Source of the DNA: Mesonia sediminis
GTDB taxonomy: Bacteria; Bacteroidota; Bacteroidia; Flavobacteriales; Flavobacteriaceae
Length of the DNA: 64,000 nucleotides
Reading direction: 5' to 3'
Assembly: GCF_042684705.1 (NCBI RefSeq)
Contig: NZ_JBHULZ010000002.1
Location: 33,587-97,586 of the forward strand
Shown here: positions 1 to 8,596 of the stretch, one piece after another
Layout of the letters: each line of letters opens with the position of its first letter
Position numbering within the stretch: position 1 is the first letter of the stretch
Made by a program: the position numbers and the translations under genes
The notes under the pieces: generated by a model
What the model saw: the letters and a program-made list of their open reading frames with translations, nothing else
The model's database searches: none
Told to the model about the DNA's origin: nothing

Positions 1-1724
1 CAGGCGAAGCTTTTCTCTTTTCTAGTAATGCATTCCTTACTACAACTTCATCGGCAAATGTTAGAGAAAGTATTATGCCAAACATAAATGCTATAGTAGC
101 CTTACCTGTTGCTAATCCTTCATATTCAAGTGTCAAACGCTATCTAGTGCATCTTACAAAAACATATACAGAAAATATGCACTTTGGGGTAATAGATAAA
201 ATGAAAGATATTAAAAATACTATTACAGATCATTTGTCATTAACATTACCCAAAAAAGACCTTGAAAACCGCCTTAACCCTGAATATTACTTAAGTCTTA
301 ATTCAGGTAAATATGATTTTATAGATGAATTTGAAACTAAAAACTTAGAAGACCTTGCTGAAATTATAAGAGGGGCATACATAAAGCAGGATAGAAAAAA
401 AGCTCAAGGTAATTATCTGTTAATTAGACCAATTGATATAAAAGATAATACCGTTCTTGTGAGCGAAAAGTCAAGGTATATAAATGTGCTTGATAGTAAA
501 GCTGAAGAAAGAGCGTTAGCACAACCAGGTGATATACTTATTTCAACTGTTTTTAACCAAGGTAAAATATATAGAGTAAAGCAAAATGATCCACCAATCG
601 TAGTATCTAATAATATGGTCATTTTAAGAGGTACAGATAATGATTACCTCAAAGTATATTTTGATACAGAAAAAGGGAGAGAAATATTCAAAACCCAAAC
701 AGAAGATTTACAAACAGGAGCGGTAATTCCCCAAATTTCTATTTCAAGTTTAAAAAGAATTAAAATTCCAATATTTCCAATTGAGGATATTAGTAGTTGG
801 GGTGATGATGCTATAGAACACGCAGACAAAGAAGAGCTAGAACAACTTAAAGAGCAAGTAGAGTATTATAAAGCAAAGCTAGAAGAGCATAAACGTAATG
901 CCATTTCAATAGATGGGTTCAAGCAAATACTAGAGAATAGAGACAAAAAGATTTTAGACGAATTACAAAAAATAGGTACTAAGCTCGATTCTATTTTAGA
1001 AGTACTAAATACATTACAGGATGATTTTACAAGAATCAAGTCCAACAACAGAGATGATGAAGAAAAAATTTTCTTACTGCTATCATCTTTAGATAGGCGC
1101 ATTAAATCGGTTTTAGATGAAAAGCGCGAAACCATTGAAGAATATGAATTGCTTACACAACGCTGGCTTCATTTATGGGAAGAACTGCATCCATCATCAA
1201 AGAAATTCTTACCCTTAGCAGAATTTTTATATGATGAATTAGTCAATCTCAAAGAACCTGACTTTTCCCCTTTTGTATTACAATATTGCCGAACATTAGA
1301 AAATGAGATATTAATAAAACTATTTCAAAAATATCATTCAGAAGGTTTAGCTAATGTAAATATTGAAGAGCTTGTAACCTATGACATAGAAAATCGTACA
1401 AAAGCAGCAAAATTTGCTCTATATGTTAAAAGAAACAATACACATTATCCTTTAGGAGATATGCATTGGATTTTAAACTTAATGAAGCCAAAAGGGAGTA
1501 CCTATAAAAAAAGTCTGTTACTACAACATTTCAGAGCATTTTGCACAACCTATTTTCAAGAAGAAATTACAAGTGAAGACTTTTTGAACCAAATTCAGAC
1601 AATTCAAAAAGAATATAGGAATAAAGCGGCACACGTCAGCACTTTAGATTTAAAATCAGCTGAAGAATGTAGAGATTTATTAAGAAAAAGTTTGAATCAA
1701 TTTTTAGAAATGAAAATTTCTTAA
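1..1724 (+). CDS. DNA adenine methylase/specificity-domain/HEPN fusion, 5' partial
   Basis: The reading frame is open to the left window edge, so the start lies outside; the first in-frame ATG at 75 is internal. The first visible residues (NVRESI...NAIVALP) resemble the tail of a type I-like N6-adenine methylase domain, which is inference because the NPPF motif is outside. From about residue 90 to 235 (counted from ATG 75) there is a restriction specificity-type target recognition domain (PGDILIST, GAVIPQISISSLKRIKIP), then a coiled coil (about 250-360). The C-terminal helical domain ends in RNKAAH (515-520), fitting the Rx4H motif of HEPN domains, many of which are RNases. It is followed 79 bp later by a RhuM-family gene. 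Function is likely modification plus a toxin-like arm. Confidence 0.7.
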   Translation, partial: GEAFLFSSNAFLTTTSSANVRESIMPNINAIVALPVANPSYSSVKRYLVHLTKTYTENMHFGVIDKMKDIKNTITDHLSLTLPKKDLENRLNPEYYLSLNSGKYDFIDEFETKNLEDLAEIIRGAYIKQDRKKAQGNYLLIRPIDIKDNTVLVSEKSRYINVLDSKAEERALAQPGDILISTVFNQGKIYRVKQNDPPIVVSNNMVILRGTDNDYLKVYFDTEKGREIFKTQTEDLQTGAVIPQISISSLKRIKIPIFPIEDISSWGDDAIEHADKEELEQLKEQVEYYKAKLEEHKRNAISIDGFKQILENRDKKILDELQKIGTKLDSILEVLNTLQDDFTRIKSNNRDDEEKIFLLLSSLDRRIKSVLDEKRETIEEYELLTQRWLHLWEELHPSSKKFLPLAEFLYDELVNLKEPDFSPFVLQYCRTLENEILIKLFQKYHSEGLANVNIEELVTYDIENRTKAAKFALYVKRNNTHYPLGDMHWILNLMKPKGSTYKKSLLLQHFRAFCTTYFQEEITSEDFLNQIQTIQKEYRNKAAHVSTLDLKSAEECRDLLRKSLNQFLEMKIS

Positions 1725-1803
1725 ATAACAGAATAAATGATTAACATTATAACGTACAAAAGCAGGTTAATAATTCGTAAAATAAATTGAAATAACTAGT
1801 AGT

Positions 1804-2832
1804 ATGGCAAACCAATTACCACAAGAAAGCGAGTTTTTACTCTACACAACACCGCAAGGCGAGGTAAACTTGCAAGTACTTATTTTAGACGAAACCGTTT
1901 GGCTCACCCAAGAAGGGATGCAAGAATTGTTTGGCAGAGCAAAATCTACCATTAGCGAGCATATTTCTAATGTATTTCAAGAAGGTGAACTCATAGAAGA
2001 AGAGGTTGTTCGGAATTTCCGAACAACCACAAAACACGGTGCTATAAAGGGTAAAACACAAACACATACCACCAAATTTTACAATCTAGACGTTATTATT
2101 TCTGTGGGCTATCGTGTAAAATCGCTTCAGGGTACACAATTCCGTATTTGGGCTACAAAAACCTTACGCGAGTATATTATCAAAGGCTTTGCTATAGACG
2201 ATAACCGTTTAAAACAAGCACAAAGCACATTCGGAAAAGACTATTTTAGAGAGTTACTCGATAGAGTACGCTCTATACGGGCTAGTGAGCAACGCATTTA
2301 CCACCAAGTAACACAAATATTTGCAGAGTGTAGTATAGATTATAATCCTAAAAGCGAGATTACAAAAAACTTTTATGCAATGGTGCAAAACAAGTTTCAT
2401 TTCGCTATAACAGGACAAACAGCAGCCGAAATTATTCATAAAAGAGCAGACAGCAAAAAACCAAAAATGGGCTTAACCACCTATAAAAATGCACCAGACG
2501 GCAGAGTCTTAAAAACCGATGCTAAAATCGCAAAAAACTATCTCGAAGAAGACGAAATTAAAGAACTAGAGCGCAACGTTTCTGGCTACTTCGATTATAT
2601 AGAAAACCTAATCAAAAGACGTAACACCTTTACTATGCAAGGTCTTGCAGAAAGCGTAGACAAGTTTTTAAACTTTAACGAATATCAAATATTAGAAGGT
2701 AAAGGACGTATTTCAAACAAACAGGCAGTTGCAAAAGCAGCTAAAGAATATGATACATTTAATAAAACCCAAAAAATCATTTCAGATTTTGACAAACATC
2801 TAAAACAAGCAAAAAACTCAGGAAATAATTAA
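1804..2832 (+). CDS. rhuM: RhuM-family (virulence protein) DNA-binding-like protein
   Basis: The 342-residue product has the RhuM family layout: an N-terminal segment of about 70 residues (WLTQEGMQELFG, then STISEHISNVF) that reads as a helix-turn-helix, followed by the family block FYNLDVIISVGYRVKS and FRIWATKTLREYIIKGF (about 97-135), then a helical C-terminal half. RhuM proteins were first noted in Salmonella pathogenicity islands and are frequent beside type I restriction and Fic-type genes; biochemical function is not established. ATG at 1804 fits the family N terminus. It sits between the methylase-HEPN gene and the Argonaute, so it is probably island cargo and may be co-transcribed with the former. 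Confidence 0.85.
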   Translation: MANQLPQESEFLLYTTPQGEVNLQVLILDETVWLTQEGMQELFGRAKSTISEHISNVFQEGELIEEEVVRNFRTTTKHGAIKGKTQTHTTKFYNLDVIISVGYRVKSLQGTQFRIWATKTLREYIIKGFAIDDNRLKQAQSTFGKDYFRELLDRVRSIRASEQRIYHQVTQIFAECSIDYNPKSEITKNFYAMVQNKFHFAITGQTAAEIIHKRADSKKPKMGLTTYKNAPDGRVLKTDAKIAKNYLEEDEIKELERNVSGYFDYIENLIKRRNTFTMQGLAESVDKFLNFNEYQILEGKGRISNKQAVAKAAKEYDTFNKTQKIISDFDKHLKQAKNSGNN

Positions 2833-2896
2833 TAACGAAGTATAATAATTATAAAAAACCCCAAGCCCAATATGTAAACTAAAAAAATAATATGTT

Positions 2897-4984
2897 ATGA
2901 AAGAACACATCAAATTCAACATACTTAACTTCAATTGGCCTCGTAAGCTTTTAACTTTTTACGTGTCACTCAATAAAGAAGAAGGTGTAGACACCATTCA
3001 TTACAGAAAGTTTCCGTATAACATTACCGATGTGTTCAGTAAGGAAGAATTAGAGGGGAAAGAAGAAATTTATACCACTTTTACAACACCCAAAAAAGAC
3101 TTCAAAGCTTTAAAAGTAGATTGTAACAATGCCAATCTAGACCTGTACAAGCAGTTTCTTAACACTCAAATAAGAAAGTATTTTGATAGCCTAAACATCA
3201 TTAATCGCAAAAACGGTGTGCTTAAAGATAGACAAGTTTGGATAGTAGATAAAGATAACTATCATAAAGATTTTCACTATTACGATAGATATACGCTTAA
3301 AATTCAAATAGGCCAAGTTTCAAAACACCCCGAGTTGGTCGTGTCTTACAATGGTACATCAAAAATTTTAAAAAAATCAATACTAGAACTAGAAGATTCA
3401 CATCTGGCAACCAAGGCTATTTACAGAAATAGAGTAGTAAATCTACAAGTTGATAAAGATACACCTGAAAAACAAGAATTCTACAACAGTTTGATTTTAG
3501 AAGAAGTGTTCCCGCGTTTAAATCCTAAACTTCAAAGAGCGCTCAACATTCCTTTTAAATTTGAAAAAACTGAAAACAGATATACCCAATATCTTGAGAA
3601 AATTGAAAAATTCACCAAAGAATACCTTTATACCGAAGATTTTAAAAAGATATGCGATTTTAGAAGTCAAGAATTTATAGATGCTCCATTAAGCCGCATA
3701 GGTCATATACCTAAAGACAAAGGTCTATTAGAATATGGTAAAAATGCTCAGGGTAATAAGCAAACTGGCATCACACCAAAATTAGAACTCAATAGATACA
3801 GACCTTATTTTAGGCCACCCAATCCAAACATCAAATTCTTTTTTATTTATCACAAAGAACACGAGGCAACCATAAAAAAACTATGGGGGTATCTTAAAAA
3901 AGGGACAGGTAAATACTACCAAGGTTTAAAAAAATTCATCGATATTCCTGTCAATTCAGCACCAAAGCACTTCATAGAATTTGAAAATAAGAAAAACCCA
4001 ATTCCTGAAATAGAAGAAAAACTTGGCGATTTAAAATGGGATCCATCTGTTGCATACCTCGCATTTTACATTAGCCCATACACCCGTTTTGAATCCGACC
4101 CCGAACTAAAGAATATTTATTATCAGTTAAAAGAATTATGTCTTAAAGAAGACATTATGACCCAAGCTATAGATTTTGAAGATTTACAACGCAACATCAA
4201 TAACTATCAATGGCACTTAAACAACATTTCACTGGCCATTCACGCTAAATTAGGCGGTAAACCTTGGAAACTCGCGCTTACTGAAAAGAAAGAATTGGTT
4301 ATTGGTGTAGGCGCATTTACTAATCAAGAAAAAAATCACCGTTATGTAGCAAGTGCATTTAGCTTTCAAAACAATGGTATTTTCAATAGGTTCAATTGTT
4401 TTTCAAAAACAGAAACTGAGGTATTAGCAGGAAGCATCGTTACAGCAATCCGAACATTTTTTAACCAGACCGAAGCAGATAAGATTGTGATTCACTTTTA
4501 TAAGGAAATGAGTAAAAAAGAAATGCAACCCATTCTTGAAGGTATGCATAACCTTAACTTGGAAAACAAGCCTATTTACATTCTTAATATCAATAAAACT
4601 GAAACTAAAGACATCATAGCATACGACACAGATTTTGTAGATAATCTGATGCCTTATAGCGGTACATTCATACGCTTAGGCGAGCGTAAATTTTTATTAT
4701 TTAACAACGGTAGATTTGAAGGCGAACGCTTTTATGATTCTGATGGCTTTCCATTTCCAATTAAAGTCAGTATGAGTAGCCCTAATGAAGATGCTTTTGA
4801 AGATGAGAATGTAATTACTGAGTTGCTAACACAAGTATTTCAGTTTAGTAGATTGTACTGGAAATCTTTAAAACCTCAAAATGTACCTATAACAATTAAA
4901 TACCCTGAAATGGTTGCACAATTAGTACCACGTTTTAAAAACGATATTGATGAGGAAGCAAAAAATAAACTTTGGTTTTTATAG
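2897..4984 (+). CDS. ago: Long prokaryotic Argonaute, catalytically inactive PIWI
   Basis: The 695-residue protein has long-pAgo size. The N half includes a region around LVVSYNGTSKILKKS (147-161). The MID domain begins near FFFIYHK (314-320), with YYQLKE (Y408/Y409, K412), TQ (Q423) and AKLGGKPW (K451), matching the Y-K-Q-K set that holds a guide 5' phosphate. The PIWI domain starts at ELVIGVGAF (466-474): the expected first catalytic Asp is Gly472. The second Asp region reads VIHFYKEMSK (531-540) without the Asp, and the fourth position region near IKYPEM lacks the usual His/Asp. The C terminus is hydrophobic (WFL), as in other Agos. Expected role: guide-directed target binding without slicing, acting through a partner. 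The helicase gene begins 2 bp after its stop, so co-translation is likely. Confidence 0.9.
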   Translation: MKEHIKFNILNFNWPRKLLTFYVSLNKEEGVDTIHYRKFPYNITDVFSKEELEGKEEIYTTFTTPKKDFKALKVDCNNANLDLYKQFLNTQIRKYFDSLNIINRKNGVLKDRQVWIVDKDNYHKDFHYYDRYTLKIQIGQVSKHPELVVSYNGTSKILKKSILELEDSHLATKAIYRNRVVNLQVDKDTPEKQEFYNSLILEEVFPRLNPKLQRALNIPFKFEKTENRYTQYLEKIEKFTKEYLYTEDFKKICDFRSQEFIDAPLSRIGHIPKDKGLLEYGKNAQGNKQTGITPKLELNRYRPYFRPPNPNIKFFFIYHKEHEATIKKLWGYLKKGTGKYYQGLKKFIDIPVNSAPKHFIEFENKKNPIPEIEEKLGDLKWDPSVAYLAFYISPYTRFESDPELKNIYYQLKELCLKEDIMTQAIDFEDLQRNINNYQWHLNNISLAIHAKLGGKPWKLALTEKKELVIGVGAFTNQEKNHRYVASAFSFQNNGIFNRFNCFSKTETEVLAGSIVTAIRTFFNQTEADKIVIHFYKEMSKKEMQPILEGMHNLNLENKPIYILNINKTETKDIIAYDTDFVDNLMPYSGTFIRLGERKFLLFNNGRFEGERFYDSDGFPFPIKVSMSSPNEDAFEDENVITELLTQVFQFSRLYWKSLKPQNVPITIKYPEMVAQLVPRFKNDIDEEAKNKLWFL

Positions 4985-4986
4985 CT

Positions 4987-6705
4987 ATGAAATTAACTAA
5001 AGAACAAAAAGCTATAATCAATTCTGAAGGCAACATTCGTATTAACGCTATTGCTGGTTCGGGCAAAACGACTACAGTAATTGAATATGCTGCAAGCAGA
5101 CCCAAAACAGCTAAAATTCTATACTTGGTATTTAATAAATCTGTTAAAACAGAAGCAATACACAAGTTTAAACAAAAGGGCTTATCCAACGTCAAGGTAG
5201 AAACTGCTCACTCTCTGGCACATCGTTACATAGTTAGGAAACACAATTATAGAGTCTGCCAAGGATACAAGTCACACGAGTTAGTACCAATATTAGGTTT
5301 ATTCGAAGATTCACAACGTCACGGTGCGTACATATTAGCAAATCACATCAACAAGTTAGCATCATATTACTGTAATAGTGATGCTGAAAGAGTAAGCGAT
5401 TTAAAATATTTGGAAACACTAACAGACCCAAAGGCAAAAGGTTTTGTTTCAAAGTATTTAGACACCATAGTTGAAAAAACAGAATACTTCATCGAACGAA
5501 TGGATAAAGGTGAAATAGATATCATACACGATTTCTACCTCAAAAAGTACCAACTCTCTTTTCCTAAATTAAAGTATGATTACATACTATTTGATGAAGG
5601 TCAAGATGCCTCAGCAGCTATGCTCGATATTTTTATGAGCCAAGAGGCAACCAAGGTAATTGTAGGTGATACGCATCAACAAATATATTCTTGGCGATAT
5701 GCGGTAAACTCTTTAGAAAAAACACAGTTTAAGACATATAACTTATCTACCAGCTTTAGGTTTAATCAAGATATTGCAGATTTAGCAAAAAGCACATTAG
5801 ACTTAAAACGAAATGTAGTGGAGTACAATGCGGTTTCAATTCAAGGCAAGGGAAATTGTGATACAATTCAAACAAAAGCAATATTAGCACGAACAAATTT
5901 AGGCTTATTAGTCAATGCAATAGAATATGTTGTTGAAGAAAATAAAGCATCTAAAATTTACTTTGAAGGCAATATCAATTCTTATACTTATGCTGAAGAT
6001 GGGGCATCACTTTACGATATTTTAAACCTACATCAAGACAAAAAACATCTGATTAGAGATACACTGATTAAGGGGATGAAGGATTTAGAGGATTTAGAGG
6101 ATTATATTAAGAAAACCGAAGATGTTCAATTGGGCCTAATGGTAGAGGTAGTAAAAAAATACGGCGATAAAATTCCTACCATTATTAAGGAAATTAAAAC
6201 AAAGCACATCAATAGCGATAGAAAGGATGAAGCAGAAATCATCTTTTCAACCGTGCACCGCAGTAAAGGTATGGAATATGATGCGGTAAAGTTGGCAGCA
6301 GATTTTATTGATAAAGATAGAATACAGCACCTACAAGACGAATACGAAGGTTTATTAGCAGATAGAATAAATGAAGAAATAAATCTCTTATATGTAGCCA
6401 TAACAAGAGTGAAGAATACATTGGTAATTCCAGAAAATTACATTCCCGATTATTTTAAATCATCCCCCAATATAAAACCTATTGCCGTCCCGGTAGAAGA
6501 AGATCAACAGATCGATGGAAATTCCCCTATTGCAAAAGAAATTCAAAAAAAGTACCCAAATGCCTTTACACCTTGGACGTTTGAACAAGACCAAATACTA
6601 AAACAGGGGTTACGTGATGGTATTACTATCAAAGGGATCGCAACAACCCTAGAACGCTCAACCAAATCAATTAGAGCAAGAATGAAAGTTTTATCAATTG
6701 AATAA
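4987..6705 (+). CDS. UvrD/FBH1-like superfamily 1 DNA helicase with C-terminal HTH-like tail
   Basis: SF1 helicase motifs are in order: Q-like KLTKEQ at the start, Walker A AIAGSGKTTT (about 21-30), motif Ia LVFNKS and TAHSLAHR, Walker B LFDEGQDAS (about 200-208), motif III VGDTHQQIYSWR, motif V TVHRSKGMEYD (about 420) and motif VI YVAITR (about 468). The sequence style matches FBH1-like members of the UvrD family, known as 3'-5' helicases and recombination modulators. The last 55 residues (PWTFEQDQIL...SIRARM) look like a small helix-turn-helix. I chose ATG 4987 over the upstream in-frame TTG at 4972, which would overlap the Argonaute. Tight spacing to the Argonaute (2 bp) and to the next gene implies one operon and a joint function. 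Confidence 0.88.
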   Translation: MKLTKEQKAIINSEGNIRINAIAGSGKTTTVIEYAASRPKTAKILYLVFNKSVKTEAIHKFKQKGLSNVKVETAHSLAHRYIVRKHNYRVCQGYKSHELVPILGLFEDSQRHGAYILANHINKLASYYCNSDAERVSDLKYLETLTDPKAKGFVSKYLDTIVEKTEYFIERMDKGEIDIIHDFYLKKYQLSFPKLKYDYILFDEGQDASAAMLDIFMSQEATKVIVGDTHQQIYSWRYAVNSLEKTQFKTYNLSTSFRFNQDIADLAKSTLDLKRNVVEYNAVSIQGKGNCDTIQTKAILARTNLGLLVNAIEYVVEENKASKIYFEGNINSYTYAEDGASLYDILNLHQDKKHLIRDTLIKGMKDLEDLEDYIKKTEDVQLGLMVEVVKKYGDKIPTIIKEIKTKHINSDRKDEAEIIFSTVHRSKGMEYDAVKLAADFIDKDRIQHLQDEYEGLLADRINEEINLLYVAITRVKNTLVIPENYIPDYFKSSPNIKPIAVPVEEDQQIDGNSPIAKEIQKKYPNAFTPWTFEQDQILKQGLRDGITIKGIATTLERSTKSIRARMKVLSIE

Positions 6706-6712
6706 GTCTATA

Positions 6713-7846
6713 ATGTCAAATAAGTCTTTAACCAGAAAACAATTATATGATTTAGTTTGGAGTAAACCAGTTACCCATATTGCTAAGGAATATGGGTTTT
6801 CTGATAATGGTATACGTAAGATTTGCAAAAAGTATAACATTCCATTACCTAAAAATGGGTATTGGTCTAAAATTAAATTCAATAAAAAAGTAACTAAAAC
6901 AAAACTGCCTAAGCAAGACGATAATCCCCAAATCACTTTAGAGAAGTCTATCTCTGTCGTTTCTGGTGGCAACCATATCAATTCTCAGATGGCTTTAAGG
7001 AAAAAGGAACTTAAGGAAATAGAGGATTTGACGTTTACAGTTCCAGATCGCATATCAAAACCGCATAAGTATGTAACGGCCACCAAAGAGTATCACAAAC
7101 AGTTGAAGATAATACGAAAACGAGGTGGCTGGAGTAGCGATGTGGATTCATCAGATGCTTTGAATATAAATGTGTCAGAAAGCTTAGTCCCAAGAGCCCT
7201 CAGAATATTTGATACGTTACTTAAAGTTTTTGACAAAAGAGGTTACAAGATTTCCTCAAATAAAAAGACAGAAGTAACCATAAATGGGCAATCCTACTCA
7301 ATACGCATCACGGAGAAATCAAAGAGAGTAAAACGAGAAGACAATCGAAGTTGGGACTCTTACGTTTTTGTTCCCACGGGTAGATTATGCTTAAAAATTG
7401 ATGATTACTCACCTATAAAAGAATGGGCAGATTCAAAAACTAAACAATTAGAAGAAAGAGTTCTTGATATTCTTTCTTGGTTAGAAATCAGGGCCAAAAA
7501 AGATGAGGAACAAGCAATCCAAAGCGCTCTATGGCGTAAAAAATTTGAGGAAGAAAGAGAAAGAGAAAAGCAACTACAAGCCTTAAAGGATAATGAATTG
7601 AATCGTTTTCAACAATTATTTGATACCGCATCTAGATGGCATAAATCCCAATATCTGAGAAACTACATCAATGAGTTTGAAAAATATGCACTTGATTCAA
7701 AAACGCTTGATTCCGATAAACAAGAGTGGGTTAAATGGGCAAAGGAAAAAGCAGATTGGTACGACCCCTTTATAGAAAAAGAAGTCGATCTGCTAAAGGA
7801 TATTGATAGAGATACGTTAAAACCTAAAAAGAGAAACTATTGGTAG
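6713..7846 (+). CDS. HTH plus coiled-coil protein of unknown function, Argonaute cassette third gene
   Basis: The N terminus (about 7-55: LTRKQLYDLVWSKPVTHIA, SDNGIRKICKKYNIPLP, GYW) is a winged/helix-turn-helix found in a widespread uncharacterised family of mobile elements. A middle alpha/beta domain (about 165-240) carries YSIRITEK and YVFVPTGRLCLKID, and a charged coiled coil (about 245-290) is followed by a Trp-rich end (QEWVKWAKEKADWYDPF). No nuclease or NTPase signature is visible. ATG 6713 is preferred over the in-frame TTG at 6698 that overlaps the helicase stop. It could be the regulator of the cassette or a DNA-sensing/effector subunit; the sequence does not decide. Confidence 0.7.
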   Translation: MSNKSLTRKQLYDLVWSKPVTHIAKEYGFSDNGIRKICKKYNIPLPKNGYWSKIKFNKKVTKTKLPKQDDNPQITLEKSISVVSGGNHINSQMALRKKELKEIEDLTFTVPDRISKPHKYVTATKEYHKQLKIIRKRGGWSSDVDSSDALNINVSESLVPRALRIFDTLLKVFDKRGYKISSNKKTEVTINGQSYSIRITEKSKRVKREDNRSWDSYVFVPTGRLCLKIDDYSPIKEWADSKTKQLEERVLDILSWLEIRAKKDEEQAIQSALWRKKFEEEREREKQLQALKDNELNRFQQLFDTASRWHKSQYLRNYINEFEKYALDSKTLDSDKQEWVKWAKEKADWYDPFIEKEVDLLKDIDRDTLKPKKRNYW

Positions 7847-8160
7847 TAAAGAAACACACTAAAAGCCCCACCTTCGGCACTTACTCGTTCATTCGTTCCG
7901 CGCGCTTCACTCATTCAGTCGCAAAAGCCTACGGTTCCGCGCAGCACCAGCAATAGTTTTATTAGGCATAGGATTTTTTAAAGAAACGAAGTTCAAAACT
8001 ATTGCTCGTGCTTCTTGCCTTTGCCCTCGGGTTTTCTCTTTCAATTAAACAGCAGTACAAACAATAAACATTCGGGAAGGCAGGTAATAAGGTGTTCGTC
8101 AGTTGTTCCATTTAGTTCCATAAAACATATCTGCAAGCCAGCATCGATTTTCCATTGTCA

Positions 8161-8180
8161 CCTCGAGCGCAGTCGAGAGG
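8161..8180. repeat. Short palindromic repeat (CTCGA-N6-TCGAG type)
   Basis: The sequence CCTCGAGCGCAGTCGAGAGG forms a 5-bp stem (CTCGA/TCGAG) around GCGCAG. Elements of this form are scattered through many flavobacterial genomes in intergenic DNA. Its presence explains the spurious local ORF reading HLERSREV. Confidence 0.6.
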
Positions 8181-8421
8181 TCTTAAATACAAATAACACT
8201 TTTACAGGTATGGCTTGCATATACCATAAATAGCCCCACTGCGGCGACACGTCCTCGCTGGCACTATTTATTTGTTTTATTACACACACTTCACGCCTTC
8301 CTCACCCGTAGCTACTCTTGTCCCTTAAAATCCCAATAAAGTCAGCGCGATGCGCTGTCATAATAATTAAGGGTCAACCGCTACTTAATGCTTTGCGAGC
8401 CTGCGGGTCGCTTCGGGCTAC

Positions 8422-8596
8422 GACCTAAACCCCATAGCAGAATTTCGTTATGAGAAGGTCAAAACGCTAAGAAATCAATCTTTAAGATACAAGAGCATAG
8501 TGATAACTACGCTTGCAGGATTTTAAAGAAGCAAAGCGATTGAGTTCGACGCGTTTTTTGACTTAAGAATAGGTAGTCTGCTATGAGGTTTAGGTC
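8422..8596. repeat. Large imperfect inverted repeat, 46-nt arms, 83-nt spacer
   Basis: The left arm is 8422-8467 and the right arm 8551-8596. The outer 20 nt of the arms (8422-8441 and 8577-8596) are complementary at 19 of 20 positions, and the inner ends pair again around GTCAAAA...CGC. The centre of the arms is poorly matched. The foldback is about 175 nt in total and does not end in a T run, so it is not a simple terminator. Possible roles are a nicking/transfer site, a recombinase target or a structured RNA. Confidence 0.65.

Noticed and set aside
2897..4984. Short pAgo or PIWI-RE
   Set aside because: Length of 695 residues and a full N-terminal half before MID fit a long Argonaute; DinG-helicase and REase partners of PIWI-RE are absent.
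4972..4986. Upstream TTG start for the helicase, overlapping the Argonaute stop
   Set aside because: ATG 4987 begins exactly at the conserved KLTKEQ motif and needs no overlap or rare start codon.
8015..8233. 72-residue ORF in the gene-free stretch
   Set aside because: It reads through a palindromic repeat (giving HLERSREV), has low-complexity Ser/Asn content and no family resemblance.
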